In this document: positions 13,401 to 28,400 of the stretch, piece by piece
Numbering within the stretch: the stretch's first letter is position 1
Layout of the letters: every line of letters starts with the position of its first letter
Source: Lophius americanus
Taxonomy: Eukaryota > Chordata > Actinopteri > Lophiiformes > Lophiidae
Length of the DNA: 64,000 nt
Direction of reading: 5' to 3'
NCBI GenBank assembly: GCA_037951165.1
Contig: JBBDHG010000014.1
Coordinates: 6,898,001-6,962,000 of the forward strand
The notes under the pieces: generated by a model
What the model was told of the DNA's origin: nothing
Seen by the model: only the letters and a program-made list of their open reading frames with translations
Database searches by the model: none
Program-made: the position numbers and the translations under genes

Positions 13401-16400
13401 TCTGGAAATGTTGTTGATGACAAGACTGAGATGCAGTTGACTGGAAATGGCTTGTACAGAATGAGCACATGCCTGCTGTTTGAAAAGACTGCTGTATTTA
13501 CAAAGCGAGATATAATAATAATAATACATTTAATTTATAACGCACTTTACATTTTGATCAAATCTGAAAGTGCTACAAAGTAAAAGCAGATAAAAGCATC
13601 AATAAAAAATATAATAACTATATAAAAACATGACTAAAAAGCAGCAATGTTAACTAAAACGTATAGGTTCTGCTAAAAAGGAAATTTTTAAGTCCTTTTT
13701 TAAATGTGTCAGTTGTCTGTGGAGCCCTCAGATGGTCAGGGAGGGCATTCCACAGACGAAGGGCAGCAGAACAGAAGGCCCGATCACCAATGGTGCTGAA
13801 CTTAGTCCGGGGAAGGAGGAGGCGGTATGAGTGGCTAGAACGGAGGGATTGTGTTGAGGTCAGTGGGGTGAGTAGTTCTTTTAGGTAGGGGGGGTGCATT
13901 ACCATGGATGCACTGGTGAGTGAGGAGAGAGATCTTATAATCAATCAATCAATCAAGCGTTACAGTAATCCAGTCTGGAGGAGACAAACATGTGGACCAG
14001 CTTCCCAGCATCATTCAAGGTGAGTGAGGAACGGAGTTTGGAAATATCAACTGGAGAAAGTTGATTTTCATCCACACCTTTATCTCCTCCAGACAAGCGC
14101 GGAGAGTTGAAAGGGGAGATGATGATGACGATGAGGATGGAGAGGCTGCTGAGGAACATCTGTCAGTTTTTATGTAGATTTGCTTTTCATCAGCGTAACA
14201 ATGGAATGACAGTCCATATCGACTGATGACACGGCCAAGGGGGAGAATTTACAGTATGAAGAGAATGGGGCCAAGGATTGATCCCTGGGGGACCCCAAAA
14301 GTGACGGTGTGTGTCCGGGACCTTGAACTTCCAATGGAAACGTATTCTGTTCTGTCGGTGAATTAGGATTGAAACCAGTTTAGAGCGGTGACAGTGAGTC
14401 CAATGGTTTGATGTAGGCGGTGTAGGAGTATTCCATGGTCAACTGTGTCGAAGGCAGCAGACAAATCAAGGAGAATCAGGAGGGAAGGTGAACCAGCATC
14501 TTCTGCCATCCGTAGGTCATTTGTGATTCTAAGCAGAACTGCAGTTCTGTGCAGTGAGCGGAAACCAGACTGAAAGGTTTCAAAGGTTGTTGTATTTGAG
14601 GTGGTCCTGGAAGTGTGCAGCAACTACTTTTTCGAGACTTTGGAGAGGAATGGGAGTTTGGAAATGGGCCTGTAATTTACAAAAACTTCTGGATCGAGAG
14701 TGGGTTTTTTTTTAGGAGTGGTGTGATTATCGCGGCTTTTAGGGCAGAAGGAAAAAAGCCAGCCTGAGGGATTGATTTATTACAGCGGTGATCAGGAGAC
14801 TGATGGAAGAGATGTTAGTTTTCACTAGGGCTGTAGGAAGGGGTCGAGGGCACAGGTGGAGGATTTCATTGTCCTGATGATAACCTCAACCTCTTGCTGT
14901 GAGATTTCTGGGAAACACTTTAGCGGCTGGGAGATCTCAAACTGCGAGTAAGCAGACTAGGTAGAGAGAAGGAACCAGAAAGGACAGAACGGAATGAGCC
15001 AATTTTTGATTTGAAGAAAGCCATGAAATTATTACAGTGCTCTTCTGTAATTTCTGTAAGTGGGAGAGTTTGTGGTTTAAGAAGATGATTGATAGTGGGA
15101 AACAGCTGCTTAGAATTTCCAGGACTGGTTTTGATGATGTTGGAGTAGTACAGTGACCGAGCCTCTCTAAGGGACTGTGAGTAGACCTTTTGGTGTTCCC
15201 GAAAGGCTAGCTTGTGGACAGTGAGACCTGAAGCCTTGTAACGCCCAGCTGCCATCATATTCTGTAGCTTGCTGGTGAACCATGGGGCTGAGCGGGAGAA
15301 GGTGACTGTTCTAGCTTTTACAGGGGCGTGACGATCCAGGATGCTACTCAGGGAATTATTGTAGAAATCTACTGAGTCATTGGCTGATACAAAGTTTCCA
15401 GAAAGAAGATGCTGGAGGTCGACTGTCATGGTTTGGGTGTTGATGTTTTTCAAATTCCTGAAGTAGATTTGATTTTGGGCTTGGGCTTGGTGAGGGGGGA
15501 CACAAGTGTGTCCCCCCCCCCCACAAGAGACGGCCTTGTGGTCCGACACACCCAGATCGTACACAAGAAGATTGCTGAGAGGAGCAGAGTCAGTGATGAC
15601 AAGATCCAGAGTGTGTCCCATGGTGTGGGTGGGGACATCGACAAGTTGCCTGAGATTAAAGCAATCCAGTAGTTGGAGAAATTTGGATGCAAAACGACAT
15701 GCAGGGGAGTTGACATGAATGTTCATATCTCCAAGTACTAAAATATTGGCAGAAGTTGTGCAAAATGTCGACAAAATGTTTTAGATCCCAGAGATGAAGG
15801 CTGGGTTTGGTTTGGGTGGTCGGTAAATTAGAAGTATGGTCATGGAGAAAGGGGGCTTACAATTAAATGCCAGGCATTCAAAAGAAGAGATCTCTGGCAA
15901 CAGTCCAAATCACTGTGGTAGATGACAGATAGACCACCACCACGACCAGAGCTGCGGGCTTTCTGGAGGTAACAGTAACCGGCGGGACAGGTCTCATTCA
16001 GGACAGAAAAATCATCTGGTTGTTGCCAGGTTTCTGTAAGGCACATAACGTCCATACATTTCTCCAGGATGTGGTCATGTATGAGGCATGATTTGTATGT
16101 GAGAGATTGTGTATTAAAGAATTTGATTTTAATACTAGATGGAATTGGCCGAAGAAGACTGAAATCTAATCCACGTTTTCTAACCCGCACAGTCAGTAAC
16201 TTTATGGAGGAACTCCAGCGCCACTAGTGGGAAGAGCGACAGCGTTCTGATGATGTGTCTGAGACACGACGGTGCGCACGTCAGACCAAAAGGACGGAAT
16301 GGAGTTATCTGAGCGGGAGTAAACAAACTTAGAACGGCAACTTCTGTGAACGTAACGGGGCCGGCGAAGGTGTCCAAGTTGTTTAATAACCGATATGCAC

Positions 16401-19400
16401 AACGGAGTGTTGTAGTGGTTGAATTTCATCAGTTGGGTGACGGAATAATTCATCATCATGCCAGTCGTGGAGACTAGCCCGTTATTAGCCGTTAGCTTTG
16501 GACGAGATGCACAGAGGACGTTAGTAGCCGTTATTTTCATGGAAATGATGACGAGCAAAAGCTATCAAACACAGAAAGTGATCAACAGCGGCTTTTGGTG
16601 AAAGTGTCACAGGGGCAGTGATGAACAAGACAAATAAACAAACTGACAGCAACGATGAGCAAACAGAAACGGACATAATCGAAGAAAACAAACAGATACA
16701 GAAGTCTCCGGGTGATGGTACACTTGCAGCAACAGGTAGGCGGACCGTTACCAGACTCCTTAAAATTCGTAAAAAATACAAATACAGAGTAACATATACA
16801 AATGCGTATATAAATCCAAAAGGTTTGCCAGTGAGCAACAATAAAAGGTATACTTGTCGGTTTATAGTATTGCAGGCTGTAGAACTATGATGGAAAAGCG
16901 GCGAACAGATAACGCCAGCATCCTCTCCCTTCAGCGCCCAGACTGCAACTATAGATAGATAATAATAGATATAGATCGATATAATTATGATTGCGAAGTG
17001 TAACCAAAGTTAAAAAGGAGATTTGTAATGGGCCCTCAGCCAAAGAGACTGAACATTTGATTGAGGCGTGTGTAAACAACAATTCCTTTTAAGTTTAGGT
17101 GCATACTTTTATTAGAGTTTCCAGAATAAACTTTGTAAGAACATTGTGTGATGCTGTTTGATGTTAACCTCAGTTATTGACTTGTTGATGCTTACTGTCC
17201 TAAGCAATATAGCCTGGATATCACTGATGGGAACCAACCCCTGCTGGTAAGCAATGTGAAAAGGTTTTGTCCTTCTGGACAGCCACCTCCAGGCCCAGCC
17301 ATGCTCATCCCAGAGTTCTGCTATTTAACAGGTTAATGTCTTATTCTCCACTCTCCCATTCTTTACTCAGAGCCCACATGACATGCTCAGCATTTATATC
17401 ATCTGCATCAAACGTACATCATAAGAGGGTTAATTCACACTGTTTCTGTATTCACACATTTGTCGTCTGAGAAGGCACGGTCTTCCGAACATATCTCTGC
17501 TACTACAGACTAAAGAATTTTGACTTTGGAATAATGCTGGGCGATTCTGTATATAATGATAATTGCCTATATTTTTGTTTTTATTTTTCATTTGGCTTTT
17601 AATTGAGATAACAATTCTCTCCACAATTTTTCAGTTTAATTTATTTGCACCCAACCTGTTGTATTTTTTGCCAGCCTTGTTAGATAATTACAAGTGACAC
17701 CAAAAATGCACTTTGAACAGTTCGGCTAAATTTGTTAGTTCTCAAGCAGCTTTTTTGGCCGAGGCTACATTCGTAACGTCACAAATACACAATACCAACA
17801 AGGCAACCTTGGTATACTGGAACGCAACAGCAGGTTCAAAGACACACTGTTCTCCAAGTTTAGTAAACCACGTTCAAGGATTTACAAAGGTCACTTTTTT
17901 TTTTTCCCCTCATGTGACAATTGGGAAGCACTTTGAGGGAACGTTTGAGGTAACTTTGTGTCAAGTTGAAAAGACATTTGGTGTTTGACAGGCTTGACTG
18001 ACAAGATGCGGAATGACTTCAATATCATGAGAGATTTGACTGGCTGTACCAGACTAAGCCCAGAGCAGAGGGAGGGACGCCTCAACAGATTTATCTCAAA
18101 TATCCAATCGTAAGTGATAATGATTATATCATTTATTTTAATCTTAATGAGTAAATCAGTAATCGTGTTTCATCCGTTGACTTGTGACCAAAACTGCTGC
18201 AAGCACCTGTTTAAATTTCTACACATTGGGCCAGAGATGTTGCAGCAGGTCACAGTTGGATTGCAGAAGACAGCTTGCATTTGGTGCCTTGCTAGTCCTA
18301 GCACAACAGCCAATCACTGTGTATTGGTCTGAAACTATTTATTTATACCCCTATATACATAAACACATTCTGTTGGGTCTCCAATACATACATTGCAATT
18401 TGCAGAGTATTTTATTCTAGTATGTCTTTAGCATCTTTGTTCACTAAATTTTATTTGTGTTTATAATTTCTATTTTGTCTATTGTACTTTTTGTAAATAT
18501 TTTATAGCAATGTTCATGAAATGTATTGCATTTAACCAACCCTTTAACCAAGCTCTATTAAAATATTTTTATTATGTTGCTAAATCCAAGCCAAGGGGCA
18601 GATAGCACTGACAAGCTTTTGGCAAGATTTCAGCTTTAATATTTTGTAATAACATCTTTTAAAATCAATTTAGCATCTTAGTTTGTTTTTTTTCCCCATC
18701 TTCCATCTTCTTCGGTGGTTTTAGGTTCCTACAACGCAGTTTTGCTGTGATACTCCAGAAAAAAATTTTGGACAAAGAAACGGGGGTGGTCAGAATTATT
18801 TCACACTGTTAGCTTGGTTAATGAACTATTATCTATTTAATAATTTACACATCAAATCGAGGGTTAGGGGTTAGGGTTTTTTGGGAAATGGTCTTTTTCA
18901 CTGTTTCCTCTGGGAAGCGTAGCTCATCACTTCCATCAACCACGACAATCTCAGAATTACAATATTTAACTATAATGCTGCATTTATTATTTGAATTTTG
19001 ACTGAAATAATTAGACCTGGTAGCTCGCAATCACCACGTTGGATGAGTGATTACATGCATTCCACTTTCAACCCTCAGTATAATCCTCATTATAATTAAT
19101 TAACAAGTATTCAGATTATTTCTTAAGTTGTTCTGATCTAAGCAGCTTATGTTTTTAGTCTGTTTTTTCACACAGAAGGGAAAATGGTAACTTTTCCTCT
19201 AGACTTCTAGACAGTTTAATCCATTGTTGGATTTAAATCCTAAAATCTTTTTTCACAGCAATACTGAAGCACAGGCAGAGCTGGATAAGTGGGGACTAAG
19301 CTTTGATAAACAACTCCTAAATCTGACAGGAAGGATTCTCCCAAAGGAGAGGATTTTCCAGGGACCAAGATCGGTATCATATGCTTGTGATACATTAATT

Positions 19401-22400
19401 CTCTATTTTGCAGTTAATTGATTTATTATCATAATTGATAAACAAATGTTTTGTAATCTAGTATGAGTATGACCCCAAGACCGCTGACTGGGCCAGAGAG
19501 ATGCGTGGTGTGCCGCTGATGAGAGCTCCTCCACTTGAAAACTGGCTCCTGCTTTATACCCGTCGCAATAGCAACGAAGCTCAGAACCTCCTGCAGAGCC
19601 TCTTCAAAGTGTCCGGTCCTCTCGGTATACGCTTACAGAGAGCGGTCATGTAAGTTCTCGTACTGATCCTTCAGGTAAAAACTGTGTGCAATATTTTATG
19701 ACACTCGTTGAAGCTTAATTGTAAACTCTATCATAAGTATTGACCTAAGGCCTATATTTTTAGGTTTTTGGGTGCAAATTTTTCTTTTACAAAGAACTGA
19801 ATGAGTGACGTCTAGTATAGTTCAAACATATTAGCAATACAGTGTGATACTATGGTTTAGGAATGCATGTAAACGGAAACCACATGTTTTCACCACCTTC
19901 AGACTCTTTTTACCTCGGTAACTGCAAATAGACCTAACACTTTTGGTACAAAATTGACTGAAAAGTGATTTTCATTATTGAGGAACTAATAAAAATGTAC
20001 TTTCTTTGGTCGTTGACTTATGTTTTTACAGATTCATGTATGTGTCCCACTCATTAGTTAAATATGCACACATTTTGTTGTGCGATGTGAGGTTCTTCAG
20101 CACCAGACAATTGCCCAAATATATGCTCAGTTCTAATTTAAAAAACAGACTTTCTTGAAGATGCTTTTGTTTTGTATTAATTCAAAAAAATAAGAACGTT
20201 AATTCAGTTTGTTTGAAAAGATTATTGTATCGTTCTGCATTGTTTTTTTTTCACATGTGCACTTTTCAACATAAATGCTGAAAAAATAATAAGCGTCAGT
20301 TAAGTGGAATACATATTACTTTACGTTTTTGAATATTTATTGGTCACTGTTAATATTCTGCATGTTATATCCAAGAATCTGTAACCATTGTTTATTAATC
20401 TTTTTGCAGCCAAACATTTCACCAATACTGTAACAGTATTAAGTGTAAGTCTTCCATAGCCGTCAAAATGGTTTAGTTCCTACCTAGTATATTCTCAGTG
20501 ACCCAAAGCACAAAGGTGCTGCTTCTGGACCTCTACACTAAAAGAATAAGATGCTAGTATTTGAGGTAATGGCTGTTTAGAGAAGAATCATTTAATGAAC
20601 TACTTGCTAAGTCTTCTAGTGCACACCTTGAGATAGCCAGCAGAATAGAGCACTATTCGTTCTTTGTGATGATATGCCAGATCTTCTAATCTGCCGTCTT
20701 TATTCAGGGTTGAGTATGAAGATCATCAGGAGTCTCTCCTCAGAACCCTGCAGTACAATGTTCAACCCCAAACACAGATGGTTGGTATCTGAATACATGA
20801 AAAACCAACAAGAAATTGATTTACCTTCACAAACTTAATCAGTGCAAGTGTACTTTTAGGTGGTAGTGGTTCTCCCAAGCAACAGGAAGGACAAGTATGA
20901 CAGCCTCAAGAAGTTCCTTTGTGTGGAATGCCCCGTTCCCAGCCAGTGTGTTGTTTCCCGAACACTTAGTCGGGTTGCGGCGCTTATGACTGTGGCTACC
21001 AAGATTGCACTGCAGATGGCCTGCAAGATGGGAGGAGAGCTCTGGAGTGTGGAAATACCTGTAAGTCATGCAAAGATTAAAATTTTGACTATAAAAAGGA
21101 TAACCTTGTGTGCAAATTGAAAACAAATGTTTTTGTTTTCGATAAATTATGTTTTGAAGCTGGTGGGGAATAGAAGCGGCGAGGTGACATTTCAAATGGA
21201 CGACAAAGCATACAACAAGCTGCTAAATTCATTTTGGTGATGGAATTGAGTTTGTTTACATATGGCAGTATTTATATTCCACTTTGCACAATGTCTAAAT
21301 GTTATAGGTTCTTGGTTTTGTAGAGAGGTGCACATTGGAATGGGGCAGAGGTGATTATATTTGAGGCAAACCTGGATCGAAGGGTTGATCCAGGAATTTT
21401 TTTTGCATCCTTGGCAGGGGTATTTGTTCTCAAGTGCTCCGTTGGTTATTATACAAGAATAATTCGACATTATAAATGACCTCTGAAATCTGAAGAATAA
21501 CAAGTAAGAGTTACTTTTGACACTTCTGATGGCTAGAAGACTGGGTCAGAGCACCTTTAAAACGGCGGATCCTGTTTGGTGTGATCTGTAGTGGTTCGTA
21601 CTTACTAAAGTGGTCTAAAGAAGGACAACTGGTTCAACAACAGTAAGGGAATTACCAGAGGGCCTGCAGTTCAACATTATTATGATATGAAATATTTGAC
21701 AGGATGCTGCTTATTGCAATAGAAAATGTTATTTATTTATATATTACCTTTTATCAGCCGCAAACTGAAACGCCACGGCAAAACAGTCAAGGGGACCGAT
21801 CCAACACAAATTGCTGAAGAAGCAAATGCTTATCCTAGTGGCAAAAACCACCTACCTACACAATAGTTGGCAGGTGGTTTTCAATTTTAGGCTGATAATT
21901 GTGACACTGAACTGCTGACATGTCACACCTGTTTATGCAGCTCAAACATCTGATGATTGTGGGCATCGATTGCTACCATGACATTACAGCTGGGAAAAGG
22001 TCCATTGGAGCTCTAGTGGCCAGCCTCAACCAAACAATGAGCAGGTTTGTTTCTTAATCAGGGAGCCAATTCAAACCTGTTAACACCATCTTGGGTGATC
22101 AAATCACAAATGAAACGCTTTGAATCTGTTTCAATGCATGTGACCACTTATGATCAGATCTAATTCCCCAGCTATATGCAAATAGACTCAAATTAAAACA
22201 AACAAAATAAAACAATAGTTTTCCATTTTAACAAGATGCTTCTAATAATAAGAATATTTATTGACAGTATGAAAGCTTAAACAATATCTGACAGCTCAAC
22301 AACTTTTGTATGTAATATATTTCCTGTTTCCATACAGCCCCATATTTAATACATTTTTAAATGTTGAAGTTTGATAAAGTTAAAATGGCTTCTATATGTT

Positions 22401-25400
22401 TGCTAATCAGATGGACTTCAGTAATGGCGTAGACGGGCTGGTAGAGTGATGCCACGAGAAATTGACACTTAACCGAGAATAACTTTTCATATATTACATC
22501 CAGTGTTGAAAGGCCCTTCCACGGATCGGACCGCACAGTTGTGATTCGCAGATGACATGCAAAGTTTATCTGTAATAGTTTGAATACATATTTACGGCTT
22601 ATTTTATTTTTTAAAGAAATAATTGGTCAAATTTTGGTATAATGCTGCTGGTTTGGTCATGTGACCATAGTGGAGTGTTATGGTAGTAGGCCGTCATGAA
22701 CACCGGAGGAGCAAAAGTGCTTGTACGGTCACCCTCATCATTTAAATCTCAATATGGGCTGGATACTCCAGGCTTTCCTTAAATAAAACCATAGCTGTTC
22801 TTGTACTTAGGAGCTGTGGTGTGAAGAAACCAGCAGATTCAATAAATAATGCAAACTCCAATCGCGATTCCATCTGAACATTGGGTTTTGTGATCCTTTG
22901 CGCACTTAACATAAAGGGCCTAATTATTTAGCCTTGATCTAGTATAAGTTCACACCAGCTCTCAATACTGTCATCACATCAGGATCATGTTGGGTCATGA
23001 ACAGCTTGTTAGCATGCTAAAGTACAGGGAGAATGAGTGTGTGGTAATCATGTACAAACTTCTGTTTTGATGGCATTCCTTTTTGTAAATGTTTTTTCTC
23101 ATTTCTAGGTGGTACTCAAAGTGTGTGTTCCAAAACAAAGGTCAGGAAATCATGGATGGACTGAAGAGTGCTTTAACTGGCAAGTTAATAACATCTTAAA
23201 TTTAAAAGTTTCCCTCATATCAAATATTTTACCTATTGTTTCATCACACACCTGCTCCTCTGTCTTCTGCTGTGTTCACCAGCCGTCATGTGTCCTCCAA
23301 TGTCTAACTCCTTTGACCAGGAAACGTAAAAGCTGCAGTGCACAAAATCTGAAAATGGACATTGGGGGCATCTAGTATCACAGTCCAAACTGTGTGAAGA
23401 GAAATATTTTTTTATTCACTTTTGTACAAAAACGAGAGTTCCTAATGGGCGGTGTGTCTTGTGTTTTGACTGGTGCTGTAAATATGTTGAGGGCATCTTT
23501 TAAAGTATATATATTATCAAATTAATTTAGGGATGCTGAGATTTTAACACAATTCATTATATGTTTTCCAGGAGCACTGAAAGACTATCTGAAGATGAAC
23601 GGTTGTCTGCCTGCTCGCATCATTGTGTACCGAGACGGAGTGGGAGATGGCCAGTTACACAGCGTGGTTAACTATGAGGTGGCGCAGATCATTGACGCAA
23701 TCAAATCCATGGGGCAAGGCTACGAGTGAGTGCTACCAGTCTTAAATGTTCCATCACCAGTGTGATGCATCATTATCTGTCCTCAGAACTGATGGGACTT
23801 GAACCGGCTCAATATATTTCGTTTGGACTTGATTTATAAACATATATTTGTCAGAAAAAAGAACGGCTTCATAATAGAGGTTCCCATCAATATTTTCCTC
23901 ATATTCAAAAAGTTAACAGAACAAGTCTATAAACACGTATGAATAACCTTTGATGAAAAGTCAATCAATCAACGCCAAATTCATGTTGAATTAAAATGTA
24001 AGAAATAAGAAGCATCAAGTTCTCACAATGAGTTCAACTTCTGTGAAAAAAACAATTATTAAACTTGAAGTTTTAACAGTACAGGAAGTGGAAGGTTTAA
24101 ATTTAAAAGTCTTAAAGTAAGACCAACCAACTTCCAGAACAGTACTTCTGCTGAAGCTGTTTGGGTAGGAAAACATTTTATTTTAATTGTGTTTTATTTA
24201 TGACAAAACAGACTCAACAACTATTGCCAGGCACTGACACTCTACAAACAAACGCTATAAGAAATCGGTATGCTGCTGGCTTGAAGTTTTCAGTTTGGAA
24301 AGCTCCCACATTTTTCTGAGAGATGTGCTCTGCCATTTCAGTTTTGCAAACTAAGCAACCCTACTTATAACCTGTATCTAGTGTTTACTGGGGCTAGCTT
24401 TGTCTTTTGTTGAATTTAGTTTGAGGATCTGATGCAGATAGGCATTAAATACTCACAAATACAAGAAATAAGTAAGAAATCAATTCTGCTTTCTCTGGAT
24501 TTCTAAAATTTCTTTCGAAACGTAAAACGCAGTGTAAATTATGTTGTGTGTGCAAGAGAAGGGCTGTGTTTGCCCGCACAAACACTATGTAAACAGTTCA
24601 ATATATTCTTCATATTTAAAGCCTAGGGGTTTATCCCGTAATCAGCTTATATATTTATATTATCTTTAGGAGAAAAGGTGTCCGTCTAATGACTAAAATT
24701 AAATGTACATTGTACTGCATGTTTAGCGAAAGAAGAAAATGGCTCTTGACGAGGGGGTGTTAGAGCTTCAATCAGTTGGTTTCTTACGTTGGTTAAGTGA
24801 ACTGTGAAGCTGAGTTATTTATGTAAATGCAGATTATGATGGTGAGCCAACACTGAAAAACGGTTTCAGCCCTAGGATGCACAACTAAGGGTAAAAATAT
24901 CTCGATCCCGATGTATATGAAATCTCACATTTAAACTCAATCAATCAATCTTTACTTATATAGCGCCAATTCACAACAACAGTTGTCTCAAGGTGTTTTC
25001 CAGAAAGAGCAGGTCTAGACCAAACTCTTTATAAAATTTTCTACAGGACCCAACAAATTCCTCCTTGAGCAAGCACTTGGTGACATGGCGAGAAAATACA
25101 GCCCTTTACCGGGCAGAAACCTCGAGCAGATCCAAGACTCAGGGTGGACGGCCTACTGCAATGACCGGTCGGGTTTGAAAAGAAAGAGAGTGAGAGAGGG
25201 AAACAAAGAGAAACGGGTGAGGAGAGATACAGACGGGGGAAAAAAGCAGCAAAGATATCAGCTTTAATCCACTTTCTCCAACCGCTCCATGGTCGATAAT
25301 AACATTAATATTAATGTAACATATAGTGATAGCTTATGGGGAAATACTATACAATAATAATAATAATTATAACAACAATATTCATCATCATGAGCGTCTT

Positions 25401-28400
25401 GTGATCAGTGGACATCGAGCAGGTCCACAGCAGCAGATGCAATCACCAACCATGTGACCTTACAGGGCGAGAAAACACAAAGACTCCAGGGAAGAAGTCA
25501 AGTTAGTAACATGCATTAATCCATTTAACATTAACCCTCCTGTTGTCTTCGGGTCAAAATGACCCGCCACTGTGTTAAAAACCAAAAAAAAATCCCCTAA
25601 ACGATATTTTTTTAACTTGAAATTTTATGACTTTTCCTAGATTGGCACCAACAGTAGAAAAAGTGAAATGTTGCTTTTATTCACATTTCCATGTAAGCTG
25701 TACAAAAAAAGGTACAAAGGTGGTCTTCGGGTCAAAATGACCCGTCAGGCAAAAAGAGTTGAAATCAAGGTCAGGAGTTATTTACACGACACAGAATGTT
25801 ACAATGTTTTAGTTGTGTCTCAGATCAATCAGTAGCAGAAGTAAAAAAGACAAATCAGAGGCTCTAGAGCAGATTTTTTCAGATGTCCAGCAAGACAACT
25901 CTGATTCAGAAGAGGAAGTGTAGGATGTATCAGAAGAAGAAGATGGGGAGGAATACAACCCAGAGCATGATGAATCATCTTCAGAAGAAGAAGAAAACCC
26001 TGAAGCTGAAAAAGAGACTTACCTTTCAAAAAATGGCTAAATAACATGGTCCTCAGCAGCATATGACCAAGACGGCAGGCATGCAGAACACAATGTCATA
26101 AAGATGACCCCAGGACCCACAAGGTATGCCGTTTCTCATGCCCACGACATTGTCTCTACATTCTTCCTGTTTATCACACCAGCGATAGAAAAAATAATCC
26201 TGGCGATGACAAATCTGGAGGGTTTTTCGCAAATATGGAGACAGCTGGAAAAATATGGACGAGACTGACCTGCAGGCCTACTTAGGGCTGCTAATCTTAG
26301 CCGGTGTATACAGGTCCCGAGGTGAGGCTGCAGCTAGTCTATGGGATGCAGAGAGTGGAAGGCCAATTTTCTGACCCACAATGCCACTCAAACTCTTTCA
26401 CAATTACTGAAGACTGCTACGATTTCATGACCGTGAGTCAAGACCAGCAAGACGTGTGACAGACAAACTTGCAGCCATAAGAGAGGTCTGGGACAAGTGG
26501 AGGAGCGGCTGCCCTACCTCTACAATCCAGGGCCTGACGTAACAGTGGATGAGAAACTGGTCTTTTCTTAAGCTATAGAAATACAAGTGAAGAGGGAAAA
26601 CTCAGGTATTCACACATTTTGTGGTGAATGACAAGTTGTTTCTTCAAGCAAGATGAAATTTGGTGTTTAAATTCAATTAATCTGCTTATATTGGGGGTTT
26701 AGTGAAGACGGGTCATTTTGACCCGGAGGACAAAGGGTGTATACAGAAAATGAGGACAACAGGAGGGTTAAAGTGAGAGGGATGCATAAAGAGGGACAGG
26801 GAGAGAGGAAGAGAGAAAATCTCATCATCATCATGCATTATGGGAGATCCCCTAGCAGTCTAAACCTATAGCAGCATAGTTAAGGACTAGCTTATGCCAG
26901 CATTAATTATAAACTTTATCATAAAGGAAAGTTTTAAGCCTACTTTTAAATGTAGAGAGGGTTTCTGCCCCCCGAACCAAGATTGGAAGATGGTTCCATA
27001 GGAGAGGAGCCTGATAGCTGAAAGCTCTGGCTCCCATTCTACTTCTGGAGACTGTGAAAAGAAGCTGGGAGATAATGAAGGGAAGCTGATACAGGAGAGA
27101 TATGTTCTCTTAACCTGGTTCTGGTCAGCACCCGTGCAGCAGCGTCCTGGATCAGCCGGAGGGGCTTCAGAGACTTATTGGGACTACCTGCTAGTAGGGC
27201 ATTACAGTAATCCAGCCTGGAAGTAACAAATGCATGAACTAACTTTTCTGCATCTTTTTGTGACAGAATGTGTCGTATTTTAGAAATATTACGCAGATGA
27301 AAAAAACAGTCCTAGAAATATGTTTTATGTGGGGGTCAAAGGTCATATCCTGATCAAAGATAACTCCCAGGGTCCTCACAGTGGTGCTGGAGGCCAAGGT
27401 CATACCATCCAGAGTAGATATATCATCAGATAATTTGTTTCTAAGGTGCTAAACTAACAATGTTTCTGCAGTATTTGAATTCATAAGATAGACAGGAACA
27501 CGATGGAGAGTTTATCACTCCTAAACTCCTTCTTCGGGTCACTAAACTTAGATCTTTTCTCTTTCCACCATTTTACGTCTCCATTGTGTTGTGACGTAGA
27601 CGCATCTCTATCTCGTAGCTGCATGGAGCTAAGTAGAGCTACCAGGAGTAAATCCTTATGTGCTCCTATACATCTACCAGGGATACACATGGACAGCACT
27701 TGACACTTTTTAACTTCTCTTACGTAAACTGATGGGTAAAATCGTGATCTCAAGTTTGGCAATCGCTGTTTTTTTTTAATTCTTGCTAGAATCACCCAGC
27801 CCTAGTTCGATCTCTACGCTTGTCAGAAGACCTCAACTGGTGGAGAATTTCTTGAGTTGGTAGAAAACAGTAGCACGAGAGAATAATAGAAGTTCTCCAA
27901 GTAAATCTGCTGAGGATGTTTAACAAACGGAGCCACAGGCAAACTGATCAAATCAATCAATCTTTATTTATATAGGGCCAGTTCACGACAACTGTTGTTT
28001 CAAAGTGCTTTCTAGAAAGGACAAGTGTAGACCGAACTTTTTATGTCAGAGAATTAAAGCACTGTCTTGTGCGGAGGCGGAGTTATTTCTGGAACTCACC
28101 TGCAGTGTGTTGCAGAAGAATGTGGTCATTAGTGTGCATTTCCCTCCATCAGGAGTTTATCTGTTGATCATCTTAAAATGTGTATTATTCAAGCCACGTA
28201 CTTGTTGAAGCAGAGAACCAGTCTCATCTCTGAAACTTGATTGTGATTTGTGATGACATCGAGACAATGAGATGCTGAAACACCACTAACTGATGAACTG
28301 ATCAATTTCATATGACCTGCACAGTGTGGACGCTTCCTCGCTGAAAGAACTTGATCAAAGTCCAAATTATAATGTAAGCTTTTTTGATCGAACCTCTCCT

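Larger units (their letters stand above)
24938..27440 (-). mobile_element. L2-like LINE 3' fragment, split by a piggyBac insertion
   Basis: It starts with the common fish repeat motif ATCAATCAATCTTTA..TATAGCGCC. On the reverse strand near 27240-27080 it encodes TSRLDYCNALLAGSP, then LRLIQDAAARVLTRTR and HYLPASFHS. This is the C-terminal part of a reverse transcriptase of the CR1/L2 type. It lies antisense in piwil1 intron 17. A second, short copy of the outer end is at 27949-28050. Positions 25535-26767 are a later insertion (separate entry). Confidence 0.7.

Noticed and set aside
18855..18885. Interstitial telomere repeat or fusion point
   Set aside because: Only two or three degenerate units, which chance can explain.
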